Source of the DNA: an uncultured Psychrobacillus sp.
GTDB lineage: Bacteria; Bacillota; Bacilli; Bacillales_A; Planococcaceae
Assembly: GCA_934234185.1 (NCBI GenBank)
Contig: CAKQHO010000101.1
Location: 1-12,624 of the forward strand
Length of the DNA: 12,624 bases
Direction of reading: 5' to 3'
Numbering within the stretch: the stretch's first letter is position 1; the number at the start of each line of letters is the position of its first letter. Position numbers and translations under genes: made by a program. Positions 5,826 through 12,503 of the stretch are shown here, one piece after another. The notes under the pieces are model-generated. The model was not told where the DNA came from and did no database searches. It saw only the letters and a program-made list of their open reading frames with translations.

Positions 5826-6797
5826 CTATGCCCTCTTCCTATTCCCCGGTCGCCATTCACCTAAGAAGCCATTTTGAATTGCATAGTCATACATGTGTAC
5901 AAGCTTCCTTTCGCTGTAGGTTTCCATATACTCATAGGTAAACCATGCATTGTTTCGCTCTACTAGCTCTTCTAGATATTTATTGTCAGCTAGACGGTTG
6001 CTTTTGCTCGAATTACAGGCTGGACAAGCAAGGACAAAATTCCAAAGCACATCGTTTTGTACATAGCTCCATGGAACGAAGTGATCTACATGGGAGGCTT
6101 TAAGTGCCTTGTTACAATAAAAACAGTATTCCTCCCCATACTTCTTCAAGAGCTGCTGGAACTCAGCAAGTGACTGTCTTGCAGAAACAAACTCTACCTT
6201 CGTCAAAATCTGCACCATTGCCTCTTTCGTATTGTATTTTTCTAAAAACAATGCAAGCTGATAATTAGTCACGTTCATCAATATTTTCTTATATTTTTCA
6301 AAGAAAACAATATAGGGAGGCGCTAGCTGAAGCCAGCCTTCTCTTTTATTAAAGGAATAAATAGTGCCATCAAAGGATTTATAAAAGGAGCCATACACAT
6401 ATTTTTTGTAGATTTCCATCAATTCCTTTATCAGCTGTTCCTTTTGAGCTTCTGGTATTCTTTCAAAGTTCCAATCACTTGGTATTCCATGCTTATATTG
6501 AAAATCTAAAATAACTTGCTCTACTCCGCTTCGTTTCTCCTTGGCATTCAGTTGCCCCAGCTTATAGGTAACGGTCAGATTCCAATAGATCTTTGTTGCA
6601 TGTCTCGTGACCTGTAAAAACGTTAGCTGACCACTATCACTGATCTCTGGTAGACTCTCCAGTAAAGCTTTCATCAATACATGCTTATAGGTCGTAGTGT
6701 GATGGGCATGCATTAAAAAATGCTGAGTGTATCTCCACATATCACTTTCTGTGAGGTACACATCCCTTGCTTCTGCTATGTTTAAATCCCAGCTCAT
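5826..6797 (-). CDS. Zinc-binding HNH endonuclease family protein
   Basis: This encodes 323 residues from ATG 6795-6797, nine bases after AGGAG; the in-frame ATG at 6806 sits directly on that site and is rejected. The C-terminal third carries a complete HNH nuclease with structural zinc: C225-x-x-C228, H236-x-D238-H239 (catalytic His 239), N253, C258-x-x-C261, then N262 and K265. Residues 1-200 form a helical N-terminal domain (Y37-K-H-V-L-M-K-A-L-L, and a basic, aromatic 130-190) that I do not recognise and that may choose the DNA or a partner. Nuclease activity in the cytosol is likely because all key residues are intact. HNH proteins of this layout occur in restriction and defence loci as well as alone. 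No methyltransferase or second subunit lies in the window. Confidence 0.87.
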   Translation of the reverse strand: MSWDLNIAEARDVYLTESDMWRYTQHFLMHAHHTTTYKHVLMKALLESLPEISDSGQLTFLQVTRHATKIYWNLTVTYKLGQLNAKEKRSGVEQVILDFQYKHGIPSDWNFERIPEAQKEQLIKELMEIYKKYVYGSFYKSFDGTIYSFNKREGWLQLAPPYIVFFEKYKKILMNVTNYQLALFLEKYNTKEAMVQILTKVEFVSARQSLAEFQQLLKKYGEEYCFYCNKALKASHVDHFVPWSYVQNDVLWNFVLACPACNSSKSNRLADNKYLEELVERNNAWFTYEYMETYSERKLVHMYDYAIQNGFLGEWRPGNRKRA

Positions 6798-6904
6798 TTT
6801 ACCCATCTCCTCTCTACAGGTTTTAGCATTAAATTACTCGTATTTTAGAGAAAATTTACTAAAATAGTTTTTTCGCCATACTCTCTAGTACCACTACGTT
6901 TTTA

Positions 6905-7072
6905 TCAACTAAGTGTTATTGAAATCAAATCAAGCTTTTTATTTACACTGTGGAGGTCTTTAAAAATTTTAAATCCACCAGAGAAGTTATATCTTTTCCG
7001 ACATTTCAAGTAAATGATACCAGCACTATAATTACCGCCATATAAACCTATGTATGTCGTGTAACAAATCAT
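6905..7072 (-). CDS. Possible 55-residue small protein (doubtful)
   Basis: An open frame from ATG 7070-7072 to TGA 6905-6907 begins 11 bases after the stop of the anchored-protein gene. Its translation has a plausible composition: Gly/Tyr-rich start (GLYGGNYSAG) and a basic middle (KCRKRY). It lacks a ribosome binding site, so it may be a remnant or chance. The rest of the 286-base gap to the HNH gene shows only an imperfect palindrome at 6948-6983 that may be a weak terminator. Confidence 0.2.
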   Translation of the reverse strand: MICYTTYIGLYGGNYSAGIIYLKCRKRYNFSGGFKIFKDLHSVNKKLDLISITLS

Positions 7073-7083
7073 ATGGCCTGTTG

Positions 7084-7662
7084 TTATCTAAAGTACTCGT
7101 ATTTCTCTTTCATTTTTTCTATTCTCTCTTTTTCTTTCCTTGTAATTCCTTTTCCTGTTGTTTCTTCTGTCTTAAAACCATCCTGTTCTATTAGCTCTTT
7201 CAAGTGCATCTTGATGGTTTCTTCTTCATCAGCAGTCAAGTCGGCAGTGGCCTGTTCGACATAATCCTCTGGCTTGGTAATGTTAATAATAGTTTGTGGA
7301 GCATCGAATTCTTTGCTTTTTGCTACTTTTTTTATAGTCCCCTGATGATAATTATTGATGGCTTCTTCTACAATTACTTGAGAGCGGATGAAATTCTTCT
7401 TCTGATCATAGAAATCTTCTACAGATATCGTATGGATGACTAGCTCACGCTTATTCTCCTTTATTTTCGTAATAGCATTTTTTTTGACATGGCCCTGGGA
7501 CCCCATCAAATCCATTTCGTAAATTTCCACTGTCTCATTTTCTACCGTATCCGACGCCCCCACCACCTCAAACATCACAAACATAAAAGCAAGTCCACCA
7601 ACCAGTAGAAAAGTGCCGAATAATGCGATAAAAATATTATTTTTCGATTGTATCCTTGTCAT
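7084..7662 (-). CDS. Membrane-anchored extracytoplasmic protein of unknown role
   Basis: This encodes 192 residues from ATG 7660-7662, seven bases after AGAGGG; the longer frame from 7695 puts this site inside the gene. One hydrophobic helix at about 10-34 follows a basic N-terminus, so the protein is anchored with its bulk outside. Residues 36-130 are soluble with mixed charge. Residues 140-192 are strongly charged (D-E-E-E-T, then KEKERIEKMKEK) and probably a helical coiled tail. No conserved family motif was found. It is divergently transcribed from the HIRAN-like operon across a 171-base spacer that holds promoters for both. Confidence 0.75.
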   Translation of the reverse strand: MTRIQSKNNIFIALFGTFLLVGGLAFMFVMFEVVGASDTVENETVEIYEMDLMGSQGHVKKNAITKIKENKRELVIHTISVEDFYDQKKNFIRSQVIVEEAINNYHQGTIKKVAKSKEFDAPQTIINITKPEDYVEQATADLTADEEETIKMHLKELIEQDGFKTEETTGKGITRKEKERIEKMKEKYEYFR

Positions 7663-7704
7663 GTCCCATCCCTCTTTTCTATTCTTTTGAAACACATTAA
7701 TTCC

Positions 7705-7710
7705 ATTATA
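7705..7710 (-). promoter_or_regulatory. Candidate -10 for the anchored-protein gene
   Basis: A perfect minus-strand TATAAT lies 42 bases upstream of the ATG, with no good -35 at 17 bases. It is in the right place in the divergent spacer but is weakly supported. Confidence 0.35.
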
Positions 7711-7800
7711 TTACTATTTTACATAAAACAGATAGACTATTTCAGAAGATTAAGCCAAATTATGAAGGATAGGGCAGGAAATCTGTATTTATTATGGAAT

Positions 7801-7806
7801 TATAAT
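7801..7806 (+). promoter_or_regulatory. Candidate -10 for the HIRAN-like/kinase operon
   Basis: A perfect TATAAT lies 27 bases before ATG 7834, with no recognisable -35 (GAAATC at the 17-base distance). The resulting leader would be about 20 bases and contain the AGGAGG site. Confidence 0.35.
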
Positions 7807-7833
7807 TTAGAGTTCATTTATAGGAGGGACAAG

Positions 7834-8178
7834 ATGAAAAGTTTAGCTGCTGGGTTATCCAGAAACATTCATGAACATTTGGATAGATGCCGAAGGGAGA
7901 TATCTGAAGTTTATCTAGACGATATTGTCAATTGTGATTTCTACAAACACAAAGGGGAGGTTCCGCCAGTTTATACCTCCGTCTATGTTGCAGAACAAAC
8001 AAGAAATGGTCATTTTAGAGTATTACTTACCGAAAATGATAACGAAATAGGATTGTTACCAGCAGAATATAGTTATTTGCTTGCTTGCATTAGTAAAGGC
8101 TATACATATACTGGCTCCGTTATTTATAAGGAGGATGGACAATTTCCGAAGATAGTGGTGAAGCTAAATGGAAACTAA
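7834..8178 (+). CDS. Small HIRAN-like protein
   Basis: This encodes 114 residues from ATG 7834, six bases after AGGAGG; a longer open frame from 7648 is upstream noise crossing the divergent promoters. Residues 1-30 are helical and charged. Residues 46-112 have the look of a compact beta domain: Y47-T-S-V-Y-V-A-E-Q, E67-N-D-N, I72-G73-L-L-P76, then a helix (Y79-S88) and closing strands (Y92-T-G-S-V-I, K106-I-V-V-K-L). The order, with N-D-x-x-I-G-x-x-P and the following helix, resembles HIRAN domains, which in helicases and standalone bacterial proteins bind damaged or single-stranded DNA ends. The resemblance is inference, and conserved Arg/Asp positions of the canonical domain are not all present. 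It overlaps the following fusion gene by 11 bases, so the two are translationally coupled and probably act together. Confidence 0.75.
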   Translation: MKSLAAGLSRNIHEHLDRCRREISEVYLDDIVNCDFYKHKGEVPPVYTSVYVAEQTRNGHFRVLLTENDNEIGLLPAEYSYLLACISKGYTYTGSVIYKEDGQFPKIVVKLNGN

Positions 8179-9490
8179 AAAACGTATATTAATCATTGGT
8201 GAAGTTTATATCGATCATCATATGGACAAACAACTAGAAAGGCTTGGAGGTATATTTCATTCAGCTCGAATGCTATCAGCTTTAAAAAAAGAGTTTGCTT
8301 TAGCTGCAATCTTGCCAGCATATTTATCAAGCGACTATGAACAATTTAGTAAAAAATTAAATGCAACAACAGCCATACAAATTGGAGAAACCAAGCGTTC
8401 CCCAAATATCATGAATATCTTTGATTCCAAAGAAGCTGGACCTAAACACCATGAAAACATTTTACAAAATCAGGCTGAGGTTGAGCTAGACTTAGAAGGA
8501 CTGGATGAACAAATCAATACATTCATGCCAACAGATATTCTTCTCTATCCAGGTAATTACGATTGTAAAAGTATTCTATCAGTCGTGTTGAAATATGGTG
8601 ATTCCTTAAAAGTACATATTGATTTGGAGGATTCAGCTACATTAGATGAGCTGTTAGCCTTCGATAGAAAAATAGAAACAATTTTTCTATCTACTTCCTC
8701 TCCACTGTTTAGAGAAGAAGGTGGCACATTGGGAAATCTCATTGATTCCAGTGTAGCAAAGGTAGCTAGCTTTATATTACTAAAGGAAAATAGAGGTGGC
8801 TCCACATTAATAAACACTGGGACGCGAAAATTGACCGAGGTACCGGCCTTTTTGACACTCAATGAGCATTCTATTGGTATAGGCGATTGCTATAATGCGG
8901 CATACATTAGTCTTCAGGATACATATGTGGTTGAAGAGTCTATGAAGATTGCATCCTTTTATTCAAGTGAATACGCTGCGACCTATGATTATGAGGTATT
9001 TAAAAGAAGTATAGAATGTACACCAGCTACTGAAATTATAAAACTAGCTGGAATAAGACTTCCATGGGACACGAGAAAAACAAAGCATATCTATATTGCT
9101 GGTCCAGATTTCCCGATAATGGATCGTACCTATTTTGAAAAAGTAGACATTGCATTAAATTATCATAATTTCAGCCCCCACAGGCCCATCATAGAAAACG
9201 GCGTCTACACAGGAGAAGAGGATTATCATATACAACAAAACATTTATAATGAAGATGTAAGGTTAATGGAAATCTCTGAATTGATGGTTGTCGTGCTTCT
9301 GAATGACGACCCTGGCACATTAGTAGAAATCGGGTGGATGAATAAAAAGGGAAAACCAATCATCCTGTTTGACCCTTTCCATATCGTCCATAATCTCTTT
9401 TTAAAGAAAAGTGTCACATGTATTGTACATTCCTTGGATGAAGTGATTTATCATGTATTTAGGTTGTTGGGGAGTACAGCGTTGAAGTAA
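8168..9490 (+). CDS. PfkB/ribokinase-like and nucleoside deoxyribosyltransferase-like fusion
   Basis: This 440-residue protein has two domains. Residues 1-295 follow the PfkB/ribokinase fold: I10-G-E-V-Y-I-D16 start, G27-G28 substrate motif (the usual following Asn is missing), a strand with K206-E-N-R-G-G (206-211) and the signature G237-I-G239-D240 with the catalytic Asp. Residues 305-440 resemble the nucleoside 2-deoxyribosyltransferase family: I308-Y-I-A-G-P-D opening, N361-E-D363, a M-E-I-S-E-L-M-V-V-V strand (367-376), D381-P-G-T-L-V-E387-I-G with the Asp/Glu pair spaced as in characterised enzymes, and K396-P-I-I-L. Known family members transfer deoxyribose between bases or hydrolyse nucleotides at the glycosidic bond. 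A kinase fused to it could phosphorylate a nucleoside and then act on the base bond. The start overlaps the HIRAN-like gene and has a poor ribosome binding site, which indicates translational coupling. Confidence 0.88.
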   Translation: METKKRILIIGEVYIDHHMDKQLERLGGIFHSARMLSALKKEFALAAILPAYLSSDYEQFSKKLNATTAIQIGETKRSPNIMNIFDSKEAGPKHHENILQNQAEVELDLEGLDEQINTFMPTDILLYPGNYDCKSILSVVLKYGDSLKVHIDLEDSATLDELLAFDRKIETIFLSTSSPLFREEGGTLGNLIDSSVAKVASFILLKENRGGSTLINTGTRKLTEVPAFLTLNEHSIGIGDCYNAAYISLQDTYVVEESMKIASFYSSEYAATYDYEVFKRSIECTPATEIIKLAGIRLPWDTRKTKHIYIAGPDFPIMDRTYFEKVDIALNYHNFSPHRPIIENGVYTGEEDYHIQQNIYNEDVRLMEISELMVVVLLNDDPGTLVEIGWMNKKGKPIILFDPFHIVHNLFLKKSVTCIVHSLDEVIYHVFRLLGSTALK

Positions 9491-9498
9491 AACATGTA

Positions 9499-9534
9499 AA
9501 CAAACGTATCCGAAATTCAATGGATACGTTTGTT
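9499..9534. terminator. Hairpin between convergent operons
   Basis: A perfect 13-pair stem (9499-9511 and 9522-9534) with a ten-base loop lies eight bases after the kinase-fusion stop and faces the convergent phosphatase gene. The minus-strand tail (TTACATGTTTTAC) and the plus-strand tail (ATTAACTACTAATCTTTTT) are both moderately T-rich, so it may end transcription both ways. Confidence 0.7.
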
Positions 9535-9592
9535 ATTAACTACTAATCTTTTTCGCTATTATATTTACTTCTAACTCTTACAGTAAGGAAAT

Positions 9593-10210
9593 TTAAAAAA
9601 GTTCCAGTAAATCTGAGGGCTTTTTAATCAAATAATCATAGCCTTCTGGATGACCAAAACCATAACTAGCATACACAAATGGTATACCCGCAAATTTAGC
9701 TGCGTCGTAGTCTCCTTGTGTATCACCTACGTATACTGCTGATGAAATCTTATTACGTTTCATTAATAGTTTAATATTTTCCCCTTTTGTTAAACCAGTT
9801 CTTCCGGGATTTTCAAAATCAACAAAATAATCTTCAAGTTTATGATACGCATAAAAAGACTCAATATATCCTTGTTGACAATTACTTACTATGAATAAGC
9901 TATAACGTGAAGAAAGCTTTTGGATTACTTCTTCTAGGTTAGGATATAAAATTCCACCCTCTCTCCTCAAATCAACTTGCTCTCTCTCGCAACATTCTAG
10001 AATAAGTTCCATCTGCTTTTCCTCGTCTAAATAATGAAATAGCTGAGCAGCAATTTCCTTGACTTGAAGTCCCATTATTTTTTTTAAATCTTCTTCACTA
10101 ACCTCTCCACGACCATATTCCTTCTCTTGAACTACTGTAGTCCAAGATTTTGATACTGTTTTTCTTGAATCCCAGAGTGTTCCATCCAGATCAAAAATAA
10201 TACTTTCCAT
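9593..10210 (-). CDS. HAD-family phosphatase (phosphoglycolate phosphatase-like)
   Basis: This 205-residue HAD-superfamily subfamily I hydrolase has all four motifs: D7-L-D9-G-T (nucleophile D7, acid D9), S109-N110 after a hydrophobic strand, K142 and G162-D163-T-Q-G-D167. A helical cap lies at about 15-85. Family members release phosphate from small sugar and organic phosphates such as phosphoglycolate, but the specificity is not readable. GGGAG lies nine bases upstream of the ATG. The gene follows the KDPG aldolase with a 70-base gap that contains a hairpin, so it may be only partly co-transcribed. Loss of a phosphate from a dead-end or intermediate sugar phosphate of the upstream pathway would fit, but this is inferred. 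Confidence 0.88.
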   Translation of the reverse strand: MESIIFDLDGTLWDSRKTVSKSWTTVVQEKEYGRGEVSEEDLKKIMGLQVKEIAAQLFHYLDEEKQMELILECCEREQVDLRREGGILYPNLEEVIQKLSSRYSLFIVSNCQQGYIESFYAYHKLEDYFVDFENPGRTGLTKGENIKLLMKRNKISSAVYVGDTQGDYDAAKFAGIPFVYASYGFGHPEGYDYLIKKPSDLLELF

Positions 10211-10230
10211 AATTTTCTACTCCCTACTTT

Positions 10231-10272
10231 AAAAGAATGACACGAAATCTATTAGCAAAGAATTCGTGTCAT
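10231..10272 (-). terminator. Hairpin between KDPG aldolase and HAD genes
   Basis: ATGACACGAA (10237-10246) and TTCGTGTCAT (10263-10272) form a ten-pair stem with a 16-base loop, followed in the minus direction by TCTTTTAAAG. It lies just after the aldolase stop and before the HAD ribosome binding site. It may terminate or attenuate readthrough and may set different levels for the two genes. Confidence 0.6.
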
Positions 10273-10280
10273 CTCCATTA

Positions 10281-10931
10281 TTATTTTTGACGTGCTTCTT
10301 GAATTTTTTCAATAAAACGTTTCGCTGTTTCAGTAATTTGTTCGTAGCCATCTACTTCCGGTTTTCCTATTAAACTACCACCAGCTCCAACTGCTACTGC
10401 TCCTGCATGAATCCATTCCCCTACATTCTCTACATTAACACCGCCAGTAGGCATGAGATTTGCTTGAGGAAGTGGACCTTTTATTGCTTTAATAACATCA
10501 GGGCCCAATAGTTCGCCAGGAAATACTTTTAAAATATCGGCACCACTTTCCAACGCTTTAACAACACCTTCAATTGTCATGACACCAGGCATATAGGGTA
10601 TCTGATAACGATTGCATAAAGTAGCTGTATCTTCACTAAAATAAGGGCTCACCACATATTGAGAACCTGCTAAAATGGCTATACGAGCAGTTTCGGCATC
10701 TAGTACTGTTCCAGCACCTATTAGGATATCTTGTTTAAATTCTTCTCCTAATTCTTTTATTACTTCTGTTGCCCCAGGAATAGTGTAAGTAATTTCAATA
10801 GCGGAAACACCGCCTGCCAATGCCGCTTCCGTAATTCTTTTTGCCTGTTCTGTGTCATTGGACCGAACAACGGCTACAAGACCAGATTCTGTAATTTTCG
10901 ATATCACTTGGTACTTCTTCAACATAAACAT
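10281..10931 (-). CDS. kdgA: KDPG/KHG aldolase
   Basis: This 216-residue protein is a class I 2-keto-3-deoxy-6-phosphogluconate / 4-hydroxy-2-oxoglutarate aldolase, which splits KDPG to pyruvate and glyceraldehyde-3-phosphate or KHG to pyruvate and glyoxylate. E46 in A-I-E-I-T, G72-A-G-T-V, K135 in the Schiff-base motif L-K-V-F-P, and P161-T-G-G-V are intact; the length is typical. GGAG lies five bases before ATG 10931, which is preferred to the ATG two codons later. Its ribosome binding site sits in the nine-base gap after the isomerase stop, so the genes are co-transcribed. Whether KDPG or a related keto acid is the real substrate depends on the operon's sugar. Confidence 0.94.
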   Translation of the reverse strand: MFMLKKYQVISKITESGLVAVVRSNDTEQAKRITEAALAGGVSAIEITYTIPGATEVIKELGEEFKQDILIGAGTVLDAETARIAILAGSQYVVSPYFSEDTATLCNRYQIPYMPGVMTIEGVVKALESGADILKVFPGELLGPDVIKAIKGPLPQANLMPTGGVNVENVGEWIHAGAVAVGAGGSLIGKPEVDGYEQITETAKRFIEKIQEARQK

Positions 10932-10940
10932 CTTAGCTCC

Positions 10941-11516
10941 TTAAATCCATTTAGGATTATCAATAACTTCAACATTTCCTTCTTGTTCAACTACAAGTTT
11001 ACGGTATCCTTTTGTTTCAATCGTTCCATAGTCATGACCAGCGTCCGCACGAAAAGAAAAGAAAGTTACAAGGGGTTTGTCTCCAGTATTTATACTTCTG
11101 TGTGCATACCTAGGGGGTACATAAACCGCTTGTCCTGGTGCAAATTTTTCTAGCTGCCAGTCACCTTCTGGATTTTCCATTAACATGTAGCCTTCACCAC
11201 TTAAGCAATAATAGACTTCTCCTGTTTCTAAAATTGTATGGAAATGGCCTTTTGTCATGTAATATTCGTTTCCTACTTTACCCGGATATAAAATACTTGT
11301 ACCAAACATAATATCGCCTTCAGTCTGAGGTACATCAAGCTCATAAAATTCATAGATTAGTGGATTTTTTTCTTTTTCGTTTTTTTCTTCAAAAGCCTTT
11401 TCGTCATAGTACATCCCTTTCATTTGGGATAAATATCTCTTAGTTGAGTCTTTTGTAGCCGACAATCCTGTAGATAAATTAAAATCTATACTTAAAGCTT
11501 TTACTGGTTGTAACAT
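10941..11516 (-). CDS. Cupin-type glucose-6-phosphate isomerase
   Basis: This 191-residue protein belongs to the metal-dependent cupin isomerases first known from archaea, unrelated to the common pgi enzyme. It has G90-H91-F-H93 and E100 in the first cupin motif and Y132-V-P-P-x-x-A-H139 in the second, giving the three-His one-Glu metal set, plus the family mark D158-A-G-H-D-Y-G-T-I. Spacing of the ligands equals that of the archaeal enzyme as I remember it. ATG 11514-11516 is chosen because AAGGGA lies six bases upstream; the longer TTG frame from 11546 would place that site inside the gene. It probably interconverts an aldose and a ketose, perhaps phosphorylated, within the operon's pathway rather than serving central glycolysis. 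Confidence 0.92.
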   Translation of the reverse strand: MLQPVKALSIDFNLSTGLSATKDSTKRYLSQMKGMYYDEKAFEEKNEKEKNPLIYEFYELDVPQTEGDIMFGTSILYPGKVGNEYYMTKGHFHTILETGEVYYCLSGEGYMLMENPEGDWQLEKFAPGQAVYVPPRYAHRSINTGDKPLVTFFSFRADAGHDYGTIETKGYRKLVVEQEGNVEVIDNPKWI

Positions 11517-11551
11517 TTGCATTCCCTTCTTTCTTCTAGTAATCAATATAA

Positions 11552-12487
11552 TTACTTTGAGATTTTTTCAATTTGCTGAAATACTTCTCCTTCGATGGTA
11601 AGATGAAAGACCTCTGCAATGACTTGAGTCCACCCATGTAAGAAGTATATCCAGCCATCTTCCACCTGGAGATTACTTTTTTTCTCTTGTGCTATTGCCT
11701 GATGCATAAAATCTCGTTTCCCACGGTAGTTAAGTTCCCAAACATAGCTGTTTGCGGGAAATTTTGCAGAATCAGAGAGCGGTGATCCAGGTCTATCTTT
11801 TCCAAGACCAGTTGCATTAATGATCAGTGAGTTTTCCGGCAAGCTTTGAAGCAACAAGTCATTTTCTTCAGTACTTGAAATAAGATGATATTCCACATTT
11901 GCATGCGGATTAATGTCAGTTAAAATGTGCTTTATTTCATCTAAACGTTTTTTATTCATATCAGTAATTATCAGACGCTTTGGTATGTTTTTTCCTTTTG
12001 CATCGTTCATTAGGTAGGAGGAAATCGCAATTGCACTTCCTCCTGCACCTAGAAGTAAAGCTTCACCCTTGTTATCACTCCAATAATTTTCTGGTATAAA
12101 TCGTTCAAGTGCCAATCCACTACTAATGGGATCCTTAGCGTGTCCATACAGTTTACCTTGCTGTTTAGATATACATGATAATTCTCCAAACATTTTTGCA
12201 TAGTTATCCATTTCATCAAACAAGTCTTTTGCTGCCTCATATAAATCTATTTTATGTGTAGTCACAAGAGCTCCTAGAGAAAGCTCATCATTTTTTATGA
12301 ATTCTACTACTTTCCTATATTCCGACGGATCCGCATGAATTTCTAAATCAATTCCTTTAAGAACAGCATTTGAAAAACCAAGCACTTTTGACCACTTTGG
12401 AAATAAACTCATTATAGACGACTTAGTTGTTGTAACACCTATAAAGTACATAGTTGGAACCGTTGCCTTTTCAGGTAGCTGTACCAT
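11552..12487 (-). CDS. AroE/shikimate dehydrogenase-like NAD(P) oxidoreductase
   Basis: This 311-residue protein has the two-domain layout of AroE: a substrate domain with G17-V-T-T-T-K-S-S (17-24) at the carboxylate-binding loop, T76-T-H-K79 (catalytic Lys), D119 (catalytic Asp, in K-D-P where AroE has N-T-D-G), then a Rossmann domain starting L146-G147-A-G-G-S-A152. D176 at the second-strand end suggests NAD(H) rather than NADP(H). Changes in the substrate loop and the loss of N-T-D-G argue for a substrate other than shikimate, perhaps a cyclitol or sugar acid. GGGAG lies ten bases before ATG 12487; M13 is a possible shorter start. It leads an operon with the isomerase and aldolase. Confidence 0.85.
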   Translation of the reverse strand: MVQLPEKATVPTMYFIGVTTTKSSIMSLFPKWSKVLGFSNAVLKGIDLEIHADPSEYRKVVEFIKNDELSLGALVTTHKIDLYEAAKDLFDEMDNYAKMFGELSCISKQQGKLYGHAKDPISSGLALERFIPENYWSDNKGEALLLGAGGSAIAISSYLMNDAKGKNIPKRLIITDMNKKRLDEIKHILTDINPHANVEYHLISSTEENDLLLQSLPENSLIINATGLGKDRPGSPLSDSAKFPANSYVWELNYRGKRDFMHQAIAQEKKSNLQVEDGWIYFLHGWTQVIAEVFHLTIEGEVFQQIEKISK

Positions 12488-12503
12488 GTTATCTTCACTC
12501 CCT

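Noticed and set aside
6948..6983. Imperfect palindrome as terminator of the anchored-protein gene
   Set aside because: It has two mismatches and a bulge, lies about 100 bases past the stop and is not followed by a T-run.
7648..7833. 62-codon N-terminal extension of the HIRAN-like gene
   Set aside because: It crosses the divergent promoter region and the neighbour's start, while AGGAGG lies six bases before ATG 7834.
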